Shown here: positions 19,601 through 28,493 of the stretch, piece after piece | How the letters are laid out: the number at the start of each line of letters is the position of its first letter | How positions within the stretch are numbered: the stretch's first letter is position 1 | NCBI GenBank assembly: GCA_001567275.1 | Contig: LNBX01000046.1 | Span: 62,001 to 126,000 of the forward strand | Direction: 5' to 3' | Length of the DNA stretch: 64,000 bases | Source of the DNA: Bacteroidetes bacterium OLB10 | GTDB taxonomy: Bacteria > Bacteroidota > Bacteroidia > AKYH767-A > OLB10 | Made by a program: the position numbers and the translations under genes | Notes under the pieces: model-generated | What the model was told of the DNA's origin: nothing | The model's database searches: none | What the model saw: only the letters and a program-made list of their open reading frames with translations

Positions 19601-22166
19601 TTGGTATTGGATGCGCCTGTAACTCCTGCCGGTGCACTCCACTGATAAGTATATGCAGGTGTTCCGCCTGATACATTTACAGTGAGTGATCCTGTACTGT
19701 CGCTGTTACAAACAGGATTAGAACGTGTAAATCCGTTAATGGTTGGGCCATTGATATGAGGAATAAAAACAGAATCAACTTTTGTACAGAGATTGGCATC
19801 TGTGACAGTAACCGAATACCATCCACTTGCTTTGTTGATTAATGAATCATTGGCTACTCCTGTATTCCATAGATAAGTGTAAGGCCCTGTGCCTCCTGAT
19901 GCACTCGCTATGGCAATACCATTTACTTTATTACACTTTTCTGAAATTGCACTCAATGCAATATTTATGGCAGAAGGTTGAGTAACTAAAATAACTTTAG
20001 TTGCTGTACATGCATTCGTATCAGAAACAGTTACAATATATGTTCCGGCAGTTAAACCTGTAATAAACGAAGTTGTTTGTCCACCGGGAGACCATTGATA
20101 ACTGTACGCACCATTGCCTCCTGATACTGTTGTGTAAATAGCACCGTTATTCCCGCCAAAACATTTTATATTAACAACACTATCCTGAATGGATGGTCCT
20201 CCGAGAGAATCAACAATAAACAGATGTGTCGCAGTACACAATTTAGAGTCAGTAACGGTTACAGTATAATTTCCTTTCGATAAGTTAAAAATAGTATCAT
20301 TAACCGAACCGGTACTCCAGAGATAATTATATGGAGGTGTTCCACCGGATACAGTTGCCCAGGCAGAACCATTATTATTACTACATACTTCAGGTAATGC
20401 AGAGCCATTAATTACTAAAGGTAACACAGGGTTGATAGTAACGGTGATGGAGTCTGCGCAGTTGGCATTATCATGAACAACCAGTTTATATGTTCCCGGG
20501 CCCAGATTAAAAATAGAATCGTTGTTAGCCTGAGCTGGTGTCCATGTATAAGTATATACACCTGATCCTCCGGTAGCATGAGTTAAAATAGCTCCTGTAT
20601 TTTGTCCGAAACATCTCAATTGAATAATACTGTCAATAACTATTTGTACTGACGATTGTGTGTTAACCAGTACAGGTTTAGAAGTAGTACAACCTTTACT
20701 GTCGGTTACTGTTACTGTGTAACTTCCTCCTGCAACATTTGTAATAGAAGAAGATGTTTGTCCTGTGTTCCACAGATAAGTATATGCAGGTGTACCTCCG
20801 GTAACTGATGCAGAGGCGCTGCCATTGGCACTGCCGCAACTTGCAGGCAATGAAGATACGGTAATACTTAATGCTGATGCAGGTTGAGTAATCACTTGCG
20901 ATTTTGTTGCAACGCATCCGGATGAATCAGTTACAGTGACTGTGTAATTTCCGGCAACTACATTGAGTAGATTATTGGAAACAGCTCCTGTACTCCAGAG
21001 ATAAGTAACCGGGCCATTGTTTCCTGTAACAGATATATAAATGGAACCATTGCTTCCGCCAAAGCATGAAACATTTTTCACGGAGTCAACAGTCACAACA
21101 GGGCCTGAAAGATTTGAAATAGTCTGACTGAAAGATTTTGTACAAAGTTTAGAATCTGTAACTGTAACAGTGTAAGTACCTGCAGCCACATTGGTAATTG
21201 AAGCAGTAGTAGCACCTGTATTCCATAGATAAGTATATGAAGGTGTAGTCCCCCTGAAACTGAAGTTGTGATACTGCCATTGTTTTGTCCGCAGGTTGCA
21301 CTCACCGGAGTAAGTGTTGCAGCAATAACAGTAGGTTGAGTTATGGCTTGTGATGTTGTTGCAATACATCCCAAGGAATCTGTAATTGTAAGTGTATAAT
21401 TTCCGACAACAACATTTAATAAATCTTCTGATATGCTTCCATTACTCCATGCATACGAAACAGGGCCATTATTTCCACTAACACTTATGTAAACCGCACC
21501 ATCAGTCCCATTGAAACAACTTATATTTTTAACTGAATCAATAACTATCACCGGTTGAGTACTTGAAGCTACTACAAATGCAGCGGAATCTTTGCAGTTA
21601 TTTATATCAGTGACCGTAACAGTGTAACTTCCTGCTGCTAGTCCTGTAATGTCTTCGGTAATTGCGTTATTCGACCATAAATATGTAAAAGCAGGCATCC
21701 CTCCGGTAACTGTAATATCAATACTTCCATTGTTATTGGCACAAGTTGTGTTGCTTATGTTATCTGAAATAACAATTTCATCGGGTTCTCTTAAAATAAA
21801 AGTTTCTATCGTTGATTCACTATTGGCATCAGTCACAGTAACAGTATAAGTGCCTGCAACTAAATTACTTATGTCTTCTGTAATAGCACCGGTGCTCCAG
21901 CTATAGGTAAACGGACCTATTCCATTAACGGTAATATCTATCCAGCCATCATTAAGTCCATGGCAACTGATATTCATGCCGTTATAATCAGATAAAGAAG
22001 AAGTAATCAAAGGCGGCAAAAAAGTTGACTTCTTACCGTAATTACTTGATAATGGGTCTGAAAATGAAGTGATTGAAAATGACAATAAAACAACTAATGT
22101 GCTGATGCTAAGCTTGAAGTATTGTCGTAAGAATCTCACAAACAAGTGTTTATTCTCGCGGTTCAT
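16654..22166 (-). CDS. SprB-repeat giant surface adhesin with CHU_C tail, frame interrupted near 21250
   Basis: About 1837 residues once one frame break is bridged. After the signal region (MNRENKHLFVRFLRQYF...) come about 20 SprB-type repeats of 70-80 residues, each with a CxxxxNG/DG start, a YxYLWS/NTG centre and an AGxYTVTVTDxxxC end. Two disulfide-containing Ig-like domains follow, then the gliding-motility-type C-terminal domain (PTGFTPNEDGYNDLYEI ... YNRWGNLVYE ... WDGRSN), the type B T9SS signal. SprB-like proteins are mobile cell-surface adhesins. The frame that starts at 22166 runs out of register at a C run (21250-21254 on the plus strand); the next frame resumes TPSYTYLWNTG at once, consistent with one missing base. 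The PorP/SprF-like gene follows after 4 bp. A strong promoter lies upstream. Confidence 0.88.
20640..21540 (-). repeat. Tandem duplication of a two-repeat module inside the SprB-like gene
   Basis: The segment at about 20880-21090 and the one at about 21331-21540 encode closely similar units: SCFGGSNGSIYISVTGNNG versus SCFNGTDGAVYISVSGNNG, and both end in GNYT(V/L)T(V/I)TDSxGC(V/I)AT. Their neighbours at about 20640-20880 and 21100-21330 also match each other (both have TYLWNTG and YTVTVTDSK). The offset is about 450 bp, so a two-repeat block was copied. The frame break lies within this duplicated zone. Confidence 0.6.
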
Positions 22167-22190
22167 ATATTTTATCAGGTTCTCTCAGCC

Positions 22191-22223
22191 CAAAGATATA
22201 AAAAAAGGTTTTTCACTCTCAAA
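22191..22223 (-). promoter_or_regulatory. Bacteroidota promoter of the adhesin-sprF-porE operon
   Basis: On the minus strand a TTTG -33 element (22220-22223) is followed after 21 bp by TATCTTTG (22191-22198), a full match to TAnnTTTG. The -7 element ends 24 nt before the ATG at 22166. This is one of the best-formed promoters in the window. Confidence 0.65.
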
Positions 22224-22344
22224 ATAAGATAAAAATTAAAGAAATTCATCTGATGTAGGATTTCTTGATTAAATCCGCATTTTATTTTTCAAAAGTGATA
22301 ACTTATCGGAGTCTTTTCCGTAAGAATTATCAAAAAAGTGCCCA

Positions 22345-23508
22345 ATGTCTATCATCAAAGAAATCATATCAGGTAATTTTATCAAGTGCTTGAGTTTTTC
22401 TGTCATATTCAGCGCATTTACCTTTTTCTCATTCGGACAAAAGCAAACGGCTTACAGAGATGTGGATGTAGTACTGTGTATGGATTTAAGCGGCAGTACA
22501 AATGGATTGTTAGATAATTTTCGTGATAAAATGTGGGATATTATTAACCAATGGCAGATGTATTCACCACGTCCTGTTGTGCGTATCGGTCTGATAGGTT
22601 TTTCACGTTATTCTTTTACCGATGGAAGTGGTTATGTACGTGTTTTCAGTGATTTGACTGACGATTATGACGCTTTGTCAAAGCAAATGTTTGCCGTTCA
22701 GCCTTATGTTGAAAACGGAATTCAGTTTGTAGGTGCTGCCATTGGCACAGCTACTACACAACTTACCTGGAGTAAAAAACCTGATGCTGTTAAAATAATG
22801 TATGTATTGGGCAATGGGGTAGTAAACCTTGGAAGTTTTGATTACCGTGCACGTTGTGAAGAAGCAGCCAAGGAAGGAATTATTATACATCCGGTTTATT
22901 GCATTAAAAATGACAAACAGTTAAGACAAAAAGAAATTCCGGGCTGGAATGAAATTGCTACACTTACAGGAGGTGAATTTTCTCAGGTTTATGTAAATAA
23001 ACGAGCTCCATTGGTTACTTCACCGGTAAATCTCATGGCTCTGGCATCTATTAATGATTCTATAAATAAAACTTTTTTGCCTTATGGGAAAAACGGGATT
23101 GATCATCTCAAACTGATGCTGTCCGCAGATAATAATGCAGTAAAAACTTATGAAGCTTATTTTTATTCACGATTGAAATATAAAATGAGTGAACACTATT
23201 CAGCGAGAATGTTGACATGGGATGTGACTTCATATAAAAATGCCTATCCCGAGTCAAAACTTGCAGCAGTCCGCAGTTCAGTAAAAGCAGATAATACAGG
23301 AGTTGTGGATTTGGAAGCACTTGCAAAAAATTATTCCGATACCAGAAACCGACTTTATCAGACTCTGAAATCAAACTTCCCGCAAGGAGAAGAAGAGCGT
23401 ATTCATCAGGAAGTTTCTGCTGAGGAATATGAATTGGAAAACAGATTGGACAAAACACTCATTCGCACCTATCATAATACACTTGTAAAAGCCGGGTTCA
23501 AGGATTAA
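22345..23508 (+). CDS. Secreted von Willebrand factor type A domain protein
   Basis: A 387-residue protein with a signal region ending near FFSFGQ. The vWA domain covers about residues 38-225: VDVVLCMDLSGST carries the metal-site DxSxS motif, GLIGFSRYSF is the next strand, and GIIIHPVYC closes the fold. The usual TDG motif of the vWA domain is replaced by VLGNG. The C-terminal 150 residues (about 245-387) are unlike anything I recognise, helical and charged. Likely a periplasmic or surface metal-dependent binding protein. It is divergent from the SprB-like operon across 178 bp, which contains a small imperfect hairpin (22302-22324) but no clear plus-strand promoter. Confidence 0.75.
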   Translation: MSIIKEIISGNFIKCLSFSVIFSAFTFFSFGQKQTAYRDVDVVLCMDLSGSTNGLLDNFRDKMWDIINQWQMYSPRPVVRIGLIGFSRYSFTDGSGYVRVFSDLTDDYDALSKQMFAVQPYVENGIQFVGAAIGTATTQLTWSKKPDAVKIMYVLGNGVVNLGSFDYRARCEEAAKEGIIIHPVYCIKNDKQLRQKEIPGWNEIATLTGGEFSQVYVNKRAPLVTSPVNLMALASINDSINKTFLPYGKNGIDHLKLMLSADNNAVKTYEAYFYSRLKYKMSEHYSARMLTWDVTSYKNAYPESKLAAVRSSVKADNTGVVDLEALAKNYSDTRNRLYQTLKSNFPQGEEERIHQEVSAEEYELENRLDKTLIRTYHNTLVKAGFKD

Positions 23509-23605
23509 TTCAAATTAAATTTTTAATAAAAATGAATTGCTGACTATCCCTGGCAGCAAAATCAAATCTATTTCCTGAATTTTTTCTTCGTCTAAAAACT
23601 AATGA

Positions 23606-23613
23606 TACTTTTG
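23606..23613 (+). promoter_or_regulatory. Bacteroidota -7 element upstream of the acid phosphatase
   Basis: TACTTTTG matches TAnnTTTG and lies 82 nt before the ATG at 23696, just upstream of a terminator-like hairpin. No TTG sits at the ideal -33 distance. A weaker near-match (TACATTTT) lies downstream of the hairpin, close to the gene. Confidence 0.35.
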
Positions 23614-23620
23614 TATTCAT

Positions 23621-23660
23621 TTAAGAATGGAATGTATTAAAACACATTCTTAATTTTTTT
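23621..23660 (+). terminator. Hairpin with T7 run between the vWA gene and the acid phosphatase
   Basis: The arms TTAAGAATG (23621-23629) and CATTCTTAA (23645-23653) pair perfectly over 9 bp and are followed directly by seven Ts (23654-23660). It could terminate the vWA transcript, about 110 bp after its stop, or act as an attenuator of the gene at 23696 if transcription begins at 23606-23613. The stem is AT-rich, so its strength is uncertain. Confidence 0.5.
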
Positions 23661-23695
23661 GATAAGATAATAAATTTACATTTTAGTTTTTAAGA

Positions 23696-24502
23696 ATGAA
23701 AAAGAGATACCTTGCACTTATCGTGTTAATCTGCTCCTGTACTACGCAGAAAAATTTGAACAAAGCAACATTTCAGAGTGATAATCTGGTACCTGACGGA
23801 AAACTTTTCAATGCAGTGTTTCAGCAACAGGCTGCCGAGTACAGAGCACTATGCTTTCAGGCATATAATATTGCAACACTTAGGCTGAACGAAATTTTGA
23901 AAGATACTTCGTCCGCCATGCCTAAAGCAATTGTGACAGATATTGACGAAACAATTCTTGACAACAGTAAATATGCCGTACATCAGGGTTTGATGGGAAA
24001 AGATTACGACACACAGTCATGGGTTCAATGGACATCACTTGCTGATGCTGATACTTTGGCAGGTGCATTAACATTTTTTAAATATGCAGCTTCCAGAGGT
24101 GTTGAAGTGTTTTACATTACCAACCGTGCTGCTGTTGAAAGAACAGGCACATTGAAGAATTTGCAAAAATTCGGTTTCCCGTATGCTGATGAATCACATT
24201 TGATCACCAAACAGGATCATTCCAGTAAAGAGGAAAGGAGAATGATGGTAGCAAAAACACACAATATTGTTTTATTGGTTGGAGATAATCTTTCCGACTT
24301 CAGTGCTCTGTTCGACAAAAAATCAGTTACCGAAAGAGAATTAAACACCCAAAAAAGTGCTGCTCTGTTCGGAAGTAAGTTTATTGTTTTGCCAAATTCG
24401 GGTTATGGCGATTGGGAAGGTGTTTTGTATAACTATAAATATGGCAATTACACCATTCAGCAAAGAGATTCTATTATCAAAAGTGTACTGAAGACTTACT
24501 GA
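23696..24502 (+). CDS. 5'-nucleotidase / acid phosphatase, lipoprotein e(P4) family
   Basis: A 268-residue HAD-superfamily class C acid phosphatase. It starts MKKRYLALIVLICSCTT with a lipid-attachment Cys near 15, so it is probably anchored in the outer membrane facing the periplasm. HAD motif I VTDIDETILDN has the nucleophile Asp82 and general acid Asp84; motif II is YITNR near 140-144; motif III/IV is LLVGDNLSDF with Asp197 and Asp201. Family members hydrolyse nucleoside monophosphates, including NMN, for uptake of nucleosides. Length and motif spacing are normal. It converges with the fluoride channel gene, 26 bp apart. Confidence 0.93.
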   Translation: MKKRYLALIVLICSCTTQKNLNKATFQSDNLVPDGKLFNAVFQQQAAEYRALCFQAYNIATLRLNEILKDTSSAMPKAIVTDIDETILDNSKYAVHQGLMGKDYDTQSWVQWTSLADADTLAGALTFFKYAASRGVEVFYITNRAAVERTGTLKNLQKFGFPYADESHLITKQDHSSKEERRMMVAKTHNIVLLVGDNLSDFSALFDKKSVTERELNTQKSAALFGSKFIVLPNSGYGDWEGVLYNYKYGNYTIQQRDSIIKSVLKTY

Positions 24503-24528
24503 TTGTTTGCAGGCATAATCATTGATTT

Positions 24529-24909
24529 TTATTTCTGATAAAACTCAATGATTATTTTCCACCCTGCCCAGAAAAATATCAGGCTGCCGATAATTGAAAT
24601 CAGTATGTTCATGATAGCAGCAGTTGCCTGATGATTTCTTAATAACATAAATGTTTCGGAGGTGAAGGCTGAAAAAGTGCTGAAGCCGCCACAGAAACCC
24701 GTAATGAGTAGAAGCCTTGTTTGATCACTGATGCGCGATACTTCAAACGCCAGGGCAACTAACGCACCAATGATAAATGCACTCAGCAAATTGCTGATGA
24801 GTGTACCATAAGGAAAAGTAGTTCCAAAAAATCTTATAGATAGATTACCGATGCCAAAGCGCGTAATACTGCCTAAACCACCTCCTACAAAAACCAGAAT
24901 GTATTGCAT
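24529..24909 (-). CDS. crcB: Fluoride channel CrcB/Fluc
   Basis: A 126-residue protein with four membrane helices. Family motifs are GGGLGSITRFGIGN at about 9-22, NLLSAFIIG with the conserved pore Asn near 40, and GFCGGFSTFSAFTSET at about 71-86 with the Phe-box and Na+ site region. CrcB forms a dual-topology dimer that lets fluoride leave the cytoplasm. I see no fluoride riboswitch in the 95 bp upstream. It is divergent from the AddA-like helicase and converges with the acid phosphatase. Confidence 0.95.
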   Translation of the reverse strand: MQYILVFVGGGLGSITRFGIGNLSIRFFGTTFPYGTLISNLLSAFIIGALVALAFEVSRISDQTRLLLITGFCGGFSTFSAFTSETFMLLRNHQATAAIMNILISIIGSLIFFWAGWKIIIEFYQK

Positions 24910-24951
24910 GTGTTTGTGTTTGGTGCAAAGTAAAAGTAAAAATACATCACG

Positions 24952-24983
24952 TTTGACTGTTGCCTGCGTTTCTTATACCTTTG
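24952..24983 (+). promoter_or_regulatory. Bacteroidota promoter of the AddA-like gene
   Basis: TTTG (24952-24955), 20-bp spacer, then TACCTTTG (24976-24983): both elements and the spacing fit the Bacteroidota consensus. It lies 21 nt before the ATG at 25005, and an in-frame ATG-like start at 24960 would be inside it, which fixes the start at 25005. Confidence 0.65.
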
Positions 24984-25004
24984 ATTCAAAATTCAGTTTG
25001 CTTA

Positions 25005-28000
25005 ATGAGCCATTTAAAAATTTATCAGTCATCAGCGGGTTCCGGAAAAACTTACACACTTGTAAAAGAATATTTGTTGCTGGTGCTGAAAAAGCCTTCA
25101 TTACTTCGAAGCACTTTGGCAGTAACTTTTACCAACGATGCCACAGGCGAAATGAAGGAAAGAGTTGTGAAGGCACTATGGGAATTGTCTGTTGGCAAGA
25201 ATGAAACTTTAAAAAAAGATATTGAAGCTTCAATAGGAAATTCTGTTGATATCAGAAAGGTGGCAGGAAATGTATTAACACACATACTGCATCATTATAC
25301 TGAACTTTCCATACAGACAATTGACAGTTTCTTTCTGAACATCACCAAATCTGTAGCCTATGAAGCAGGACTTCCCGGACGATATAATGTTGATTTGAAC
25401 CGTGACGCTGCTATTGATTTTATTACATCGGAATTGTTACTTTCTGCAGGTGACGATAAAGAGTTGACCAACTGGCTGCTCGATTTTGCATATTACAGAA
25501 TGGATGAAAAGAAAGGCTGGGATATGCAAAACGATATAAGAAATATCAGTAAAGATTTGTTCGATGATAAAATTCAGAATAGTTTGCATCAATTATCTGT
25601 TGATGCAGAACAAATTAAACCAATTCATGCAATTGTAAATAATTATAAAAGTCAGTTGCAAAAAATGGCTGTCGGTATTATTGAAATATTTGAATCGGCT
25701 GGAATAACTGAAAATGATATATATCAGAAATCAAGGGGTTTTATAAAAGTGGTAAAAGCATTTTGTGCATACGACATGCCAAAAAAAATGATTTTTAATT
25801 CCTATTTCATGCAAGCTTGTGAGGAAGGAAGAATATTTGATAATCATATTAATGATACTGAATTAAGAAAAGATATTCAGGAAAGACTGAAGGAAATCCG
25901 AAACTATTTTGAAGAGGGTAAGAAAAACTACTTAACTGCTGAAGTTATTCTGAGAAATATTTATCTGAAAGGTCTGCTTCAATTTTTGAACCGGCAATTG
26001 TCTGTTTACAGAAAAGAAAATCAGGTAGTGCTGATAAGTGATGTGGGAAGTATTTTGAAGAATTTTATTTCAGGTGATGACACACCTTTTATATATGAGA
26101 AAGCAGGAAATGTTTATCGTAATTTTTTGATTGATGAGTTTCAGGATACATCAGAAACACAATGGAACAATATGCTGCCTTTGCTGATCAACAGCCTTTC
26201 GCAGAACAATCAGGTACTGACTGTAGGAGATGTTAAGCAATCTATTTACAGGTGGAGAGGTGGTGATATGAAGTTGTTGATGACGGAAGTTAAGGAGAAG
26301 TTGAAATCACATGCTAATAAAACAGATGTGTTGAATCTGAGTTCAAATTATCGCTCTGCTGAAGCAATTATAAACTTTAATAACATTTTGTTTAGTTCGG
26401 CTCCGGAAATATTTATAAGGAATGGCGAATTAAATCCACTTATTGAAAAAGCTTTTAAAAAAGAGCAGGTTATTCAAAAAGTAGAAAGAAATGACATGAA
26501 GGGTTATGTACGGATTGAAAAGTTAAATAAAGATGAGGAGCTGCCTGATTATGTATATCCGGAGTATTGCAACGAACAGCAAAAAATCTTCTTAGGAAGA
26601 ACTTTGCAATACATAGAGCAACAATTAGCTAAAGGTTACAGTTATGGTGACATTGCTATATTGGTCAGAGAGAATAAAAAAGGAAGTTTGCTTGCGGATT
26701 TTCTTGTGCTCAACGGAATCACACAAATCAATTCGCGAGACTCTTTGTTAGTTACCGGTGCTCCACAGATTCGTTTTTTAATAAGTGCTTTCTCATACAT
26801 CACTGATGTAACAAATGAAGTTGCCGAGAAACATATTCGCTGGTATGCATGCAAAATGCTTGGTTTTAAGAGTGAAAAACTTGATAAGATTTTCTTCGAT
26901 AAAGTAAAACGGTTTCAGCAGATGGCACTGACTGAAGCCGGGGCTTCGCTGATTCATCTGTTCGGGTTAGACCGTAGTCCTGATGGATATATTCAGCGTT
27001 TTGAAGATTTACTTCTCGAGAAAAGTGGTAAAGGCTTGTGGGATATTCAGCTTTTTCTGAACTGGTGGAATGCAGAAAAAGAAAGAATGAGAATTTCTGT
27101 TCAAATGCCTTCCGATAATACTTCAGTTACCATAATGACCATTCACGGATCTAAGGGATTGCAGTTTCCAATAGTAATTTTGCCATTTGCGGAATTTGAA
27201 TTAACTAAGAGTCAAGGACGCATTTGGGTTGAAACATCTACACAACCTTTTGATAAACTTGGTTTGGTTCCGGTAAACGTAAACAAAACACTGGAGGAAA
27301 CTTATCTTAATGAATCATACAGGGAGGAACGTTTCGAGAAGCAGCTGGATGAACTCAATGCATTTTATGTAGCCTGTACCCGTGCAGAAGAAAAATTGTT
27401 TTTGCTGCTCGGGGAAAAGGATTCAGGTGCATTTAACAAAGTGGGAGATATCGTAAGATTTGCCCTGGGAAATGAAAATTTTCTACAACCGGTTATGGAA
27501 CGTAAATCAGAAAAACTTTTTACGTTAGGTGAAGATACCAAGAAGCCTTTGCGCACCAAAAAGGTGAGTGATGATCCCGATAAATTTGAAGTTGATTCAT
27601 TGAAGGAGTATCTGATTAATGAGAGAGGAGTACATAAAGGCTTTAAGATAAGAAAACATGTTTCAGAAGATGATCAGCGTACTTTTGGAATAAGACTTCA
27701 TGATATGATGTCATCTTATTATTCAGCGGATGACAGTAAAAGGATTATACAGGAGATTGAATCTCTTCCGCTGAATGATGTTAAGAAGCACCAATTGCGT
27801 GACGATGTGCAAAGAGCAATGAATTTAATTGAAGAAAGGCAATGGACCAGCTCAGAGTACAGGATACTGAACGAAACAGAAATTTGTGATTCCGAAGGAA
27901 ACATTATCAGGCCCGACAGAATGATGATTAAAGATAAAAAAGCCGTTGTGCTGGATTATAAAACCGGACAGCCATTGAATGAACATCAGCAGCAGATGCT

Positions 28001-28094
28001 GGGATATAAAGATGTGTTGGAGAAAACAGGCTTTACTTCGGTAGAAGCATTTTTATATTATGCTGAATCAGGAGAAATGTTAGCTGTGGGTTGA
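25005..28094 (+). CDS. UvrD/AddA-like helicase-nuclease
   Basis: A 1029-residue superfamily 1A helicase fused to a nuclease, of the AddA/RecB type that resects double-strand breaks. Walker A SAGSGKT is at about 10-16, Walker B LIDEFQDTSETQW near 377, motif III VGDVKQSIYRWRGGD near 410, motif IV LSSNYRSAEAI near 447, motif V TIMTIHGSKGLQFP near 710, and motif VI FYVACTRAEEKLFL near 790. The C-terminal PD-(D/E)xK nuclease shows RPDRMM (near 968) and VVLDYKTGQ with the catalytic D-x-K (near 982), then HQQQMLGY. The start is chosen at MSHLKIYQS, as in relatives and downstream of the promoter. The expected AddB partner is not in the window. Its stop codon abuts that of the convergent PAS-like gene. 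Confidence 0.92.
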   Translation: MSHLKIYQSSAGSGKTYTLVKEYLLLVLKKPSLLRSTLAVTFTNDATGEMKERVVKALWELSVGKNETLKKDIEASIGNSVDIRKVAGNVLTHILHHYTELSIQTIDSFFLNITKSVAYEAGLPGRYNVDLNRDAAIDFITSELLLSAGDDKELTNWLLDFAYYRMDEKKGWDMQNDIRNISKDLFDDKIQNSLHQLSVDAEQIKPIHAIVNNYKSQLQKMAVGIIEIFESAGITENDIYQKSRGFIKVVKAFCAYDMPKKMIFNSYFMQACEEGRIFDNHINDTELRKDIQERLKEIRNYFEEGKKNYLTAEVILRNIYLKGLLQFLNRQLSVYRKENQVVLISDVGSILKNFISGDDTPFIYEKAGNVYRNFLIDEFQDTSETQWNNMLPLLINSLSQNNQVLTVGDVKQSIYRWRGGDMKLLMTEVKEKLKSHANKTDVLNLSSNYRSAEAIINFNNILFSSAPEIFIRNGELNPLIEKAFKKEQVIQKVERNDMKGYVRIEKLNKDEELPDYVYPEYCNEQQKIFLGRTLQYIEQQLAKGYSYGDIAILVRENKKGSLLADFLVLNGITQINSRDSLLVTGAPQIRFLISAFSYITDVTNEVAEKHIRWYACKMLGFKSEKLDKIFFDKVKRFQQMALTEAGASLIHLFGLDRSPDGYIQRFEDLLLEKSGKGLWDIQLFLNWWNAEKERMRISVQMPSDNTSVTIMTIHGSKGLQFPIVILPFAEFELTKSQGRIWVETSTQPFDKLGLVPVNVNKTLEETYLNESYREERFEKQLDELNAFYVACTRAEEKLFLLLGEKDSGAFNKVGDIVRFALGNENFLQPVMERKSEKLFTLGEDTKKPLRTKKVSDDPDKFEVDSLKEYLINERGVHKGFKIRKHVSEDDQRTFGIRLHDMMSSYYSADDSKRIIQEIESLPLNDVKKHQLRDDVQRAMNLIEERQWTSSEYRILNETEICDSEGNIIRPDRMMIKDKKAVVLDYKTGQPLNEHQQQMLGYKDVLEKTGFTSVEAFLYYAESGEMLAVG

Positions 28095-28493
28095 TCAGCG
28101 TGCTGAGAAACGTACTGTTGATTGTGGCTGATACTTGTTTTTTTGTGGTTGATAATTTTCTGTCTGATATTTTTCAGTGCGATGGCGATTGTGAATCCTG
28201 TTGTCAGAAATCATCCACGTATAAGTAATCTCATTGGTTTCCTGATGATGCACAAAAACAAAATCGCAAATGCCGAAAAAATCTTTGTAGGCAAAAGGTA
28301 TTTGTGGTACAAAAAATGGTTTGTTGTGATAGCTCAGGCACCGTATCTCAGGTTCAACACAGTTGAGCACAGGAAATTTTTTAAAAATATTTTTTCCCAG
28401 CATGTCACTGAGTGTAAATAACGAATCACAACTTTGAAGAATGATTCCATTCTTATCAAAAGTGATGATCTGACTTACACTATCCGATTTCAT
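28095..28493 (-). CDS. Small PAS-like protein next to the MglA-type GTPase
   Basis: A 132-residue protein with no signal or membrane segment. Residues 8-41 (QIITFDKNGIILQSC...GKNIFKKFP) have the pattern of the first PAS strands and helix, and FVFVHHQETNEITYTWMISD at about 79-98 fits the last PAS strands. The C-terminal 30 residues are hydrophilic and Gln/Tyr-rich. Assignment to PAS is from pattern only; a roadblock/LC7 (MglB-like) fold is the alternative worth testing because its neighbour is a GTPase. The stop codon of the GTPase directly precedes its ATG (28493), so the two are co-translated. No kinase or other output domain is attached. Confidence 0.6.
   Translation of the reverse strand: MKSDSVSQIITFDKNGIILQSCDSLFTLSDMLGKNIFKKFPVLNCVEPEIRCLSYHNKPFFVPQIPFAYKDFFGICDFVFVHHQETNEITYTWMISDNRIHNRHRTEKYQTENYQPQKNKYQPQSTVRFSAR

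Noticed and set aside
22302..22324. Small hairpin in the gap between the adhesin and vWA genes as a terminator
   Set aside because: The stem has a bulge and no T run follows on either strand, and both neighbouring genes start here rather than end.
24910..25004. A fluoride riboswitch before crcB
   Set aside because: The 95-bp gap holds the AddA promoter and AT-rich sequence; I could not find the conserved pseudoknot segments of the crcB RNA motif.
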